From assembly GCA_039024635.1 (NCBI GenBank), contig JBCCQA010000032.1, forward strand, positions 1 to 64,000: a stretch of DNA of 64,000 bases. Direction: 5' to 3'. Positions 35,280 to 47,200 of this stretch are shown here, piece after piece. A program made the translations under genes and the position numbers. The notes beneath the pieces are model-generated. The model did not search any database. It saw only the letters and a program-made list of their open reading frames with translations, and was not told the origin of the DNA. The DNA is from Kuafuiihalomonas sp039024635 (GTDB lineage Bacteria > Myxococcota > Kuafuiibacteriia > Kuafuiibacteriales > Kuafuiibacteriaceae). Position 1 is the stretch's first letter; every line of letters begins with the position of its first letter.

Positions 35280-38200
35280 TCAACCCCGCTCGAATCGGAC
35301 GCGGAGACGGAGGCTCTCCCTGAGCCCCGCGAACTCCGGGCTCACCGAGAACACCATCAGTTCACGAACCCGACGGTCCCGGGGAACGTCGAAGAGGACG
35401 TCGGCTTCACCCAAGCCTCGCGCCGCGACTACCCAGTCACCGGCCACCAAGAGCGCTGCCCGAGACACGCTGTGCTCGGCCCCCTCGAGGTACTGAGCGA
35501 TTCGGTCCAGCTCGCCTGCATCCAGCATCGCCTTGGCCGAGCTGGCCAGGGCGGCCTGTAGCTGGGCCTGGAGCCGGGGTGCGATGGCCCGACGCCAAGC
35601 CTCGACGACGCCCGCATCGACGCGAGTCTGAGCCGCCGTCCGCTCGACGACGAGAGATGTGGCTGCCTCCAGTACAGCCAACACGTCGCCGGGCCCCAGT
35701 GCTCGGACGAGGGCGAGTTCGGGGCGCAAGCACGCCAGCTGCCGGGCGAGCACCCAGTTCAGCTGCCGAGGGGGCATCGTCTTGAAGACTTCGTGCTGCT
35801 CCCCGGCGAACAAGACGCTGGGTTGACCCAGCAGGAGCGTCGGCGCGGCCACGGAACCCGGCCGGTGATAGTGTTCGACGTCAGGAACACCGAGCGCCAT
35901 CGATACCCTGGACCAGGCGTCGAAGTAGCGAAGGCCCGCCCGCGGATTCTTGGACCGTCCACCTAGCTCAACGCGCTCCTTCTTCTTGAGCCCTGTCTCA
36001 TGCTTCTTGGCCGAGAAAAGCTCCGGCATCCCGCGGTAGAGGGCGGCAAGGAACTGGCCCATCGGGCCTCGGCAACTTGGATGGAGCACCGCGCTCCGCC
36101 ACTGCCCGTCAGAGAGTCCACCGCTGGGCGCGGCCGGCGCCTTGTCTACAAGGTGCCTATAGGCGCGAATCTCGTCTTCGGTCGCGACTCGACGAAGGAC
36201 CAGCGCACCGAGCCCGCAGAAGGCCAGGTCGTAGCTCCCCTGTTCGTAGTGGACTTCATAGAGCTTTCGGACCGGCGCCTCCGGCTCCGAAAACTGAGGC
36301 ACGAGCTGCAGAAGCCGCTCTACGGCTTCTGCCTTGCGCTTGGGGTCCTTTCGAAGGAGCTCGGCGAGCTGCATCCCCACCTCGAGGTCCCTAGGCTCGA
36401 GACGGGCAACCACCTCCAAAGCCTGGCGAGCTCCGTCGTCGTTCTTGAGGACCCGCGCGTACAGGCCAGCCAAGCTCCGCCAGAGCGCAGCTCGGGCTCG
36501 CTTGTTCTCTTTGGGGATACGCTGGATGGCGGCGATGTAGTTCTCTTCGAGCGCCTTCCACTGCTTGGCTTCGAACAGAAGCTTCTCGAGCCGAGCCAAG
36601 CCATCCCCCATCGGGTCGTCGTCCAAGGCCTGGTTGTAGAAGCCGGTGGCTTTCTGCCAGTTCTGCTCCTCGGCCCAGATCGCGTCGCCGGCACGGATCA
36701 ACGTGTGGGCCCGCTCGGGGCCAGGCGGAAGGGCCTCGGCGAGTCGGCCCAGCGTCTCGACCATGAGACCGATCTGTCGCGTGTGTTCGAGGAGGGGGGC
36801 CAAGGCCTCCAGAACGCGCCGATCGTCAGGACGCATGGCCCGCGCCTGTTGAAATGCATCGATGGCCCGATAGGGCTCGGCCATGTGATCCCGGCACAGC
36901 GCTCCCTGAGCGAGCAGCGCCTCGAACTGCGCATCACCCTCGAGGCGAGGGATGAGTCGATTGCGCACTTCGAAGGCCTCTTCGTAGCGCCCCGCCGAGG
37001 TATAGAGTTCGGCCGAGTCCCGCAGCGTGGCCTCGTGCTCAGGGTCGATCTGAAGGGCTTTGTCGAAGGCCTTGAGCGCCTTCTCGGTCTGGCCGAGCTT
37101 CATGGCCAAGGCACCCACTTGCTGATGGAGGTCGACGACCTCTCCGTCGGTCAGCTGAGCCCGGTGCTGAACCAAGATCGTCTGCAGGATGCGCTGTGCA
37201 TCTTCGTGTCGTCCGGCCTCACTTAGCGCGGCCCCGAGCCCTTCGAGGGTGGGCAGCGAACCGGAATCGCATTCGTAGCTCTTTAGGTAGTGGCTCAGGG
37301 AACGCTTGCCGTCTCCGCTTCGCTCCGCGATGTAGGCCAGACGGTAGTGATGGCGGCCTAGGTCCTCCCGCGACTCGGCGGGATCCAGGCGTTCCACAAG
37401 GCGCATAAGATGCAGCTCCGCCGGCTCCCACTGTTCGTCCGTGAACAGGAGCTCCGCGAGCTCTTCCCGAGCCGGTAGATGCTCGGGGTCGGCCGACAAC
37501 GCTGCTTCGAGGTCTTCGACCGCTCGGTCGACGTCATCGAGGTCGTCCAGGGCCTGATGGGCGGCCCGATAGTACATGTCGGAGCGGTCGGCCGGATCGG
37601 GGGTATGCTTGGCCGCCCGCTCGTACCACTCGAGCGCTTCCGCGCTTCGCTCGGTGGCGGTTTGAGATAAGGCCTTCATGGCGGGCACGAAGGTCTCGTC
37701 CTTGCGGATGGCCTCTCGGAAGGCCGCTCGCGCCGCCTCTCGATCCAACGCCTTCTCGAGCAGGATGATGCCGCGGCGATACTCGACCTTGACGGACTCT
37801 GCACCCGGGGACTGCGCCTGACCCCGACGGGCGAGCATCTCCAGCAGGGCGCCCCAGTCCTCACGCTCCTCGTAGAGCGCCTCCAAAGCCTGCATGGCCA
37901 GCACGTTCCCGGGGTCCGCCTCCAAAGCCGCATCCAAGCTTCGCTCGGCCGCCTCGGGTCGCTGTAGCTTCTCGGCATATAGGCCGCCCAAGCGCTGAAG
38001 GAGCGCGGGGCGCTCCTCCTCGGACGCCCGAGGAATGATCTGTTCCAGGAGCTCAGCCGCCCGGGCCCATTGGTCCCGCGCCCTAGCCAATCGCTCCAGG
38101 GTACGCAAGGTCGGTAGGTGATCGGCGTCGACTTCGAGCACCCGCTCCAAGCTCGCGGCCGCCGCCTCCGGGTCCTGACGGTGCTCCTCGTGCACGCCCG

Positions 38201-41200
38201 CCAGTCGGGTCGAGAGATCGATGACGCCCTCTGCTTCGGCGCCTTCGATACCTCTTTCGTAGGCGCGGACAAGCTCGTCCCAGCGCTCTCCCTCGACCAG
38301 GAGCGTCTCCAGTCCTTCCAGCGCCGGACCATGGCCAGGCTCGACCTCCAGGACCTCTCGGTAGGCTTCCATGGCCCCTTCGTCGTCCTTCAGCTCGGCG
38401 TGGAGAATTCGGGCCACATCCATCTTGATGGCCAGTCGATCCCCCTTTGATTCGCTGCGTTCGAAGCGTCGCTCGAGGGCTTCGAGGAGGGCCTCGGGGC
38501 GACCGTCGGTCCGGAAGATGCGCTCCAGCTCCGCGCTCGCCTCCTCCTCGGTGGGGACAATGTCCAGTACCCGCTGCCAAGCCTGGACGGCAGGCTCCAG
38601 CCGCAGCAGTCGCTCCTCCGTGACGCGGGCCAGGCGCTTGAGCACGTCGACCTGACGCGCGGGCTCCGGGCTAAGCTCGACTTGGTCGGACAGGTGCTTG
38701 GCCAGCTCCTCCCAGCGCTCGCCCCGCTCCAAGAGAAGCGCCATCCGCTCTCCCGCCGCCCGATCTTCGGGCGCCCGTGCGAGCGCCATGTCTAGCTGTC
38801 GTTCGGCGAGCTCGGTGTCGTCGACCTCATCCATCGCCAGCTCGGCGATGCGAAGACGGAGGCTCAGCTGCTCGGCCAAGGGTGCCTCATCGACCTCCTC
38901 CGCCATCAGGTCCACCCAGACGTCCCAGTTGTCGGTCTCGGCCGCCAGCCGTTCGGCGACCTCGCGGCTCTCTACGTCTCGGGCCTCCGAGAAGGCCGAA
39001 CAAGCCGCCGTAAAGGCCAGGTCCTTGCTCCCGAGAAAGCGCTCCTGCAGCGTCGCCACCTGGAGGAAGAGAGCTCGACGCTCTTCGGGCATCTCGACCG
39101 TTTCCAGGCGGCCGTTCACGAGCTCGACCAGCCGTCGGTGATCTCCGGTCTGCTCGCAGATCCTGACAAGAGCGTCGAAAGCTGGCTGGTGACGAGGATC
39201 GAGCTGGAGGGCCGAGCTGAAGGCCTGCACCGCGCCTGCGGTTCGGCCCACCTCCTGCTCATAGATCCGACCCACCTCCATGAAGATGTCTCGGCGGTCG
39301 GCGGTCACTTCCACCATCTCGGCCCGTCGCTGAAGCACCCGGATGGCTTCGGCGTAGGACTTGGCATCCCGGAAGATCTGCTCCAGCTCAAGCAGCTCCT
39401 CGACAGTGTGGGGTTCGATGTCTAGGATACGACGGCCTACTTCGGCCGCCTCACGTGCCTGCCCGAGCTCACGGCCGCAGACACGGGCTAGCTCGAAGCG
39501 AATGGGCTTCGACTCGTCAGCCCGCGGATGGAGTGGAATCATCGCGCGCAGCACCTGAACGAGAGGCCCCCACTGCTCGGCCGCGCGATGCAGTCGACGC
39601 AGAGCCTGGAGCGCCTCCAGATCGTTGGGTCGTCGTCGTAGAACCTTTTTCCAGGCCTCGATCGCCTCTTCGGACTCCCCGAGATGAAGGCCGCGGATCA
39701 TGGCCAGCTTCCGCTCGGCCCGGGCCGTTTCGGCCTCGCTTCCTCCTCGTTCAACGCGACGTTGAAGCAGTCCGGCCAGCTCGGACCAGCGTTCCCCCGA
39801 CTCCAAGAGACCCTCCAGTGCTTCCGCCGCCCCTTCATGGTTGGGTTCGACCCCAAGAACCCGCTGGTAGAGCTCTGTCGCCCGTTCGGTTTCTCCGCGG
39901 CGCACGGCCACGGCACCGGCCCTGAGCCAAAGGTGAGTCCTCGCGCTCGGAGCCACGCCAACCGCCGCTTGGAGCTCATCGAGGCTCGAGAGGACCTCCA
40001 ACAGCTCGGCGCCGGCCTCGTCTTCGGTCAAGACGTGGCTGCTACCTTCCAGTGCCTTCCTCCGAGCCTCGTCGGTGCGCGCGGTGCTTCGGGCGCGTCG
40101 GAAGGCCTCGGCGGCCTCTTCGGGCTCGTGCAGACGTTGGGCCCAAATGTGGCCAACCTCCAACCAGATGGGGCTGCCGTCCTCGCTCGCCCCGGCACGC
40201 TGCTCCAGTATCTCGATGAGGGCCGCCCACTGCTCCTTCGCCCGCAGGCGGCGCTCGAGGGCGAACAGCGCCGCCTCGTCGCCCGGCGCCTGCTCCAACA
40301 CCCGCCGCCAGGCCTCGACGGCTTCTTCACGGTCGAGCGCCTCGTCCAGGACCCGGGCGTAGCGACGGTGTAGCTCTCGGGCGACGTCGGGGTCGGGTCC
40401 ATCCTCCAAGACCCCTTCCAAGACGTCGGCCCATTCCTCCCAGAGCTCGGTCTCCGCGGCCAAGGCCTCCATTCGGTCGGCGAGCTCGGCCGATGGCAGA
40501 GACTCCAGGGCTTTGGCCAAGGCGGAAAAGGCCAGCTCAGGCTGCTGAAGTTGTCTTGCGAACACCTCACCCTGGCGCTCCCAGACGGCTGCTTGCCGGA
40601 AGGCCTCGCTGTGGGCCTTGGCGAGGCGCGGGAGCACGCCCGTCATGGCGGACCAGGCGCCCGCGCGCTCGTGGGCCTCGGCCAGAAGCTCGCCAAGGGC
40701 GCGAATACGACCCATGTCCGCGTTGGCTTCCGCTTGGTCCCAGGCCTTCTGGCCGAAGACAAGGCTGGGTCCGTGGCCCGGGAGGGCCTCCAGGTTCTGG
40801 CGTAGCAGGCGGTCGGCCCCTCCCAGGTTGGCGAGTTCGGATTCGACGCCGGCCCACCGCAGGCGGACCTCGGCTGCTCGCTGAGGCTCATCGTGCACGG
40901 CGCGAGTCCAACGCTCCAACACGTCTGGTCGCTCCGCATGACGCCCCGTCGCCTCCAAAAGCTGGTCAAGGCGCCCCAAGGCACCCGCATCCTGGGCTTC
41001 TATCTCCAAGAGCCGTCGCAGAGTGGCCATCGCCGCGACCGGATCCTGGGCGCGGTGAGCCTGCAAGTCGGCGAGCTGACGCAGCAGAGCGACGCGCTCT
41101 TGGTCCGAAGATGCCGCCTGAACCCTTCGCTGAAATGCATCGAGGAGCGCCGTGAAGTCGCCTTGCCCTTCCAACAGCCTCTCCAGGGCCGCCAGAGCCT

Positions 41201-44200
41201 CTTCATCGTCGGGACGCCGCTGCAGAACCATCTCGTGGGCCCCCGTCGCTCGAGCCACGTCGTCCGAGGCCTCATAGTGTCGAGCCAGCCATCGGTGAGC
41301 CTTGAGTGCCGTCTCCTCCGACCAACGCTCTTCGGGTACACCGGCGTAGAAGACCTCCAGTCTGGGGGCCGCACCACTGAGCTCGGCCAAGGCCTCTGCT
41401 TGGTCCATCAGCGCAGCGTCGTCCGGCGCCGCCTCCAGAGCCGATACGACGTGCTCAAAGGCTTTGTCTCTCCGTCCTAGTTTTTGATCGCTCAGGGCCG
41501 CAGCCTGAACGAAGGCTCGCTTGCGCGCTCTGAGGTCCGTGGCCGACTGGGCTTGGACTACCAAAGCCTCGACCATTTGGTCCCAAGCCTCGGCCTCTTG
41601 GAGATGAGGGATGAGAAGCTCCGAGGCCCGGCGTTGAACTTCCGCGTCCTCCACCCGCATTGCCGTGACCAGTCCGGACACGCCGCCCGGGTCCCTCGGC
41701 CTCGCCGCCAGGACCCGTCCGAAGGCTTCGACCGCGCCCCGGGCGTCCTCGAGGCGGTCTCGACGAACCTGGGCCAGGCGAAGCCACAACCGAGCCAAGG
41801 CATCGGGATCCTCCACTCTTTCGGCCTCCGATTCGAGGATCTCCTGGAGCAGACTCCACTTCTCCGCCCGGCTGCAGAGCGCGGCGAAGCGCTCGCGGGC
41901 CTCAGCCCCAAGCTCCGACAGAGCGGCTCGCTTGGTGTACGCCTCGAGCGCCAGCCCATCGTCTTGGAGCTCCGTCTCCGCAACCCGAGCCATCTTCTCC
42001 CAAAGCTCCGCCTGCAGGGCGGGATCTGCGACCTCAGCCAGCTGGGCTCGATACAGCTGAACCAAGCCCTCGGCGTCGCCGGCCCGGCGTCGCGCCTCTT
42101 CCAGCTGTCCGGCCGCTTCAGCATCCGACGGGTCCAGCTCGTGGATGACGGAGAGGAGCTGGTTTCGGCTCGGATCCTCCGCCGGCAGGAGCTCCATAGC
42201 CCTGCGCGCGACCTTGAGCCGAGCCGAGGACTCTTGGATCTGGTTCACCGCCTGGGCGAAGGCTGCGCCCAAAGAAGGTCCATCGCCATCCTGGGCCCAT
42301 CGCTCCAGTCCCTGTCGGAGCTCGGCGTCATTGGGCTGCTCCTTGAAGCAGCGCTGAAGGACGCCGAAGGCCAGGTCAGGGCGCTGGAGCTCGCTCCCAT
42401 AGGCGGCGGCTAGCTCTTTTCCGATGTGCGCTCGGTCGGCGGGACCGTCGGCGAGCTCGAATCGGGCACGAAGAACGTCAACCGCCCGCGTGTTGTCGCC
42501 CCGGCCCTCGTAGTGAGCCTGAAGAAGGCGAGCCAAGTGCTGGGCCGAAGCGGGGTGTTCCTCGCTCCAGTCGTCCAGCCAAGCCTCCATGACCTCTTCG
42601 ACCTGGGTCCGGTGAGCTTCGTCCCCCAGCGCCTCCGCGAGGACGGACACGGCGGCCTCACGTTGCCCCAGTCGATGACCTCGGATGCGCGCCGCCGCGA
42701 TCATCTTGGCGCCTCGCTCGGTCTCTTCTGGCCACTGCTCGTAGAGCGCCGCCTTGGCCTCCCAGTCCTCGCTTCCGGAATAGAGTTCATCCAGGGCTTC
42801 GAACACCGAGAGCGCATCGGGCTCCAGCAAGCGAACTTGCTCCAGAACTTCGGCCGCGGCCTCCGGATTCTGAAGGCCTTCCTGCAGCAAGCGGGCGCGC
42901 TCCAGCCCGATCTGGACCTGCTCGTCGGGGCTCGTGGCCAGATCCTGCCTGCGCTCCAACAGTTCGGCCAGCTCGCTTGGCGCGCCAGACGCCCGTACGA
43001 CCGCTATCAATCCATCCAGGGCAGCGACGTCGGCAGAGCTCTCGTACAAGGCCCGCCAAACACGAAGGCGCTGGGCCCAAGGCGCATTCCAGGCGTCGAG
43101 GGTCGAGGCTTCGAGTCGCAAGGCCGCGTCCTCGGGGACCTGCCTCGACTCCCGCAGCCGGCGTAGATCGGCCAGCATGTCTTCCCGGGCATGGGCGTCC
43201 TGGGCCACCTTCCGCCACGCTTCCCCGTGCTCGGTGCCTCCTCCCGACAAACGGAAAGCCATTTGGGCCGCCGACATGGCCTTTTCGGGCGCTCCCAAGC
43301 GCTCGGCGTAGAGGGCCCGTATGGCCACCGCACGCTCCAGACCCTGGGCCGGATCGGAGGACACACGAACCAGGGCTTCGTAGGTCGCAGCGAGCCGAGC
43401 CCAGTCTCCCTCCGCCCGGTGAAGCGGCTCCAAGATTCGAGCCGCCGATTCGACGGCCGAAGTCTTCAGCAAGGCCTCCAGACCCTCCCGAGCGGGCCCG
43501 TAGGCCGGCACCTGGGCCAAGGCCTCCCCGTAGGAGCCGGCCGCCTCGTCGAAACGTTCGAGTTCCCGGAGCGCGCCCCCTAGCTCGACCTGAGCCTCGG
43601 CGATGCCGCTGGGCGCGGTTCGAAGCTCGGTCAGCTTCTTCAGGGCGTGGATCCTCCGGTCGGCGCGGCCCAAACGTTCGCTGAGCCGCGCCACCTCGGC
43701 CAAATGGCGAGGCTCCTCCGGCTGGAGCTTGGCCGCCACTTCGAGCCATTCCAAAGCCTGCTCTGGCCGCTCTTCCGAGCCCTCCCACAGACTGGCCGCC
43801 CGACGGAGGAAGTCGACCTTGGCGTCAGCGCCTTCGGCCGCGTCGGCCCGAGCGGCCAGGACCTCTGCCAAGCGGCGAGGGTCCCCGTCCGAGGCGGTCA
43901 GCCGCTCTAGAGCCTCCAGGGCTTCGGCGTCACCAGGCGACTGGCCCAGCAGGGCCTCCCAGGAGCGTCTGGCCTGCTCGGGATTGGCCGCCAGGCCGTC
44001 CCAAAGCCGAGCCCGAACGCGGAGGGCGTCGTCCCGGGTGGCCAGACTCTCGGCCAATCCCTTCGCTTTCTCCGCGGACCGGGCTCGCTGGAGAAGACGA
44101 TCGTAGTCCCCCGGCTGGAGCAGGCCCTCTTCGAGCCCTCGCAACAGCAGGGCCCAGGTCTCTTCGGCCTCGGGCGCAAGCTCGTCGATGCGAAGGACGA

Positions 44201-47200
44201 GGCCGCGCCGGTCCACCTCAGGTCCCCCGAGCGCGAACTCTCGCCCTAGAGCACGCACGAGCTCGGGTTGCTTGTCCGTAGCCTCATAGTGCGTGGCCAG
44301 GAGCCGTGCCGCCTTCACCGCCACAGGATGATCGAGCTCCAGCAACTCCTCGAGTCCGGACACGGCCATCCCGTGTCCCGGGCTCGCCTTCAAGGCCTGA
44401 CCAAAGGCCTCCGCGGCCTCGGCTGGGGCCCGCGCACGCATGAGGGCCAAGCCCTCTCGGGCCAGGAGACCAGGCCGCTGTTCTCGTGGCGCCAGCTGTC
44501 GCCATCGCGCCAGGCTCTTGGCCAGCTCTCGGTCCCGACCCGCCGACTGAAGGACTTCGACCAGCCGCGCGTGGGCCTCCATGTCGTCGGGCATGAGGTT
44601 CAAGACCTGGCGGAATGCTTCCGCTGCACCGTCCAGATCTTCGAGGTACCGGGCCCGAATGCCGCCGAGCGCGGTCCCCAGCCGGGCCTGAAGCCCGGGG
44701 TCGTTGGCCGCCGCCATGCGCTGCTCCAGCAGCTCCGCTAGCTCTTGATGCCGCTCTAGAGCCACGAGTAGACGCTCCAGCCCCGCCAGGCCGGGCACGG
44801 AGGCAGGATCCTGCTCCAGCGCCTGCCGATAGGCCGCAAGGGCAGGTTCGGGTCGACCGAGTGCGCCCTCCAGAATCTCGCCTAAGGCGACCCAAGTTCC
44901 GCCGGTCTCGTCCTGCCCGCTACGGGCCACGCGATCGAGAAGCCGGGCAGCCCGATCGTACTTGCCCACCCGATGAGTCAGCTCGACGAAGCGATCTCGG
45001 ACCTCCTCGTCCGCTGGGTCGAGCTCGAGCGCAATGGCCAGGTATTCGAAGGCCGAAGCCGTGTCACCGAGCCGAGCCTCGCTGAGCTGGGCCGCTCGAA
45101 TGCCGAGTTCTCGCCGACGGCTCGGGTCAGGCTCGTGCTGAATGAGGACCGACAGCATCGCGACTTGGCGCCCGTAGTCTCCTTGGTGAGCGTAGACTCT
45201 CTCCAGGGCCGTTGCGATGGGCCTCGGTTGGACCTCTTGATTGAGGAGCGCATTCAAAGCCCGGATCGTCTCTGGTCGGTCGGGCTGACGCTCCAAGGCG
45301 TCGATGAACAGCTCGACCGCTTCCGCCGGTCGCTCCAAGCGTTCGGCCAGAAGGCGGGCCCGTCGTAGCTCGAGCTCCACCAAAGCGTCTGCCCCTTCCG
45401 CGATGCGCTCTCGCTTCGCGAGCACCCTCTCCAGGCCTTCGTCATCCCCGGTCCGGACGTACAGATCGTCTAGCGCCACCAGGGCCCCAGGGTCGCTGGG
45501 GTCATCTTCGAGAATCTGGTGGTAGGCCGCGGCCGCCCGCTCGTCGTCGCCCAGCTCTCGTGCGTACAGATCACCCAGCCGCGACAGCACGAGCCGACGC
45601 TCTGGCGCTTCCACCACCGACAGGCGCTGCTCGAGAACCTCGGCCAGGCCCCGTGGGTCGTCCTGCTGCTGCAGGAGCTTCTCCAAGGCCTGCTGCGCGG
45701 CCTTATCCTCGGGCTCCAAGCTCAGCACGGCGCGGTAGCAGCGCACTGCATCCGCAGGGCGCGGGAGTCGCTCGTCGAACAGGGTCGCCGCTGCTCGGTA
45801 AAGGGCGGCCGAGCCCAAGCGCCGAGCGCCCTCTTCCAAGCCGCTGGCCACGGCCAGAAAGCGCTCCGTTTGGGCACCCAGCCGCACGAAGTCCTGACGG
45901 ACGCCGTCCTCGGCCGGCAGAAGTTCGAAGGCCCGACGCGCCACCATGAAGGACTCTTCGACCCCCACCTCCCTTGCGACCTCCCGCATCTCCTCCAAGA
46001 CCCGGCGACGGCTGGCCAGGTCCGGCATGTACTCCAGCAGGACTTTGAGGACGCCGAGTAGATGGGACATCTCGCCGTCGTCGAGGTAGAGCGCCCGCAG
46101 AGCGCTGGCCGCCGCCATGTGGGTCGGGCGGATGGCGAGCACGCCTTCGAAGTGGGAGCGGGCCCGGTGTGAGTCGCCCAGCTGCTCAGCATACATGCTG
46201 CCCAACTGCAGGTGGACGGACAGCTTGGTGTACTCGTCCCGGGCTGCCGCCAGGTAGCGCTCCAAGACCTCGGCCGCCTCGTGGGGACGTTCCTCGTCCT
46301 GAAGAAGCTTGGTGACCGCACCCACCGCTTCCCGGTGTCCGGGAAAAAGAGCCAATACCCTCTCGAAAGCGGCCAGGAGCTCTTCTCGGTCCGCCCCGTG
46401 GCCGGCCCGCAGGCGCGCGATGCGAAGCGCGACCTCGGCGCGAGCGGTCGGTTCGGTCACGGCGGCCAAGAGTCTATCCAGCCGCTTATTCAGGGCGGGG
46501 CTCGGTCCCTGAGATAGGGCCACGCTCTCATAGAAGCGCATCGCCGCCTGGGCTCCGCCCACCATGATCGCCCGGTGGACGAGCTCGTCGGCCTTCAGTT
46601 CATCCTCGCCGTAGACCAGGTAAAGCTGGGCCGCGCCCACGTAGAGGTCGGCGGCTCTGGACTTCTCTCGAGTCTCCAAGCCCTGGGCGACCCGGTCCTG
46701 GGCCCGCTCTCGCCAGCTGGATTTGACGTCGGCGAGGGCGTCGAGCTGGGCAAGAGCTTCGGCGTCGCCCAGCGCTCGGGCTCGTTCCAGAGCCTCGAGA
46801 GCTAGCGGGTGAAACAGGGCCTCGTCGACGAGGGCTGTTCCCAGACGCCGCTGAGCCTCCAGAGTCTGGGCCCCCGCCGCCTCCCTCTGCTCCAGAATCC
46901 CTCGACATTCGAGCCAGCGCTTCTCCCGGAACAGCAGCTCGAAAGCGCGGTCCAGCAAGGGGTCGAAGTGGGGGTCGGCAGCGTGTCCGTTCCGGAGCGC
47001 CCGGAGCGCTCGGTCGGTCTGGCCCAGCCGTTGGTCGACGAGCTCGGCCAGGGTCAAATAGGCCCGAGCCCCCTCGGGGCCCGAAGCGGATTCGGCGACC
47101 CTCTGTCCGACCTCCGCCGCTTCCTCCCAGCGTCCCGCGTCCATCAGGAGGGAGAAGAGGGCCCGGAGCGAGGACTGATGGCCCGGATCCGTCGAGACCA

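Noticed and set aside
36000..37226. Long plus-strand frames inside 35280-47456
   Set aside because: They are antisense to the 4058-residue TPR gene and show no domain logic; GC-rich coding sequence produces such shadows. The minus-strand frame has clear TPR periodicity.
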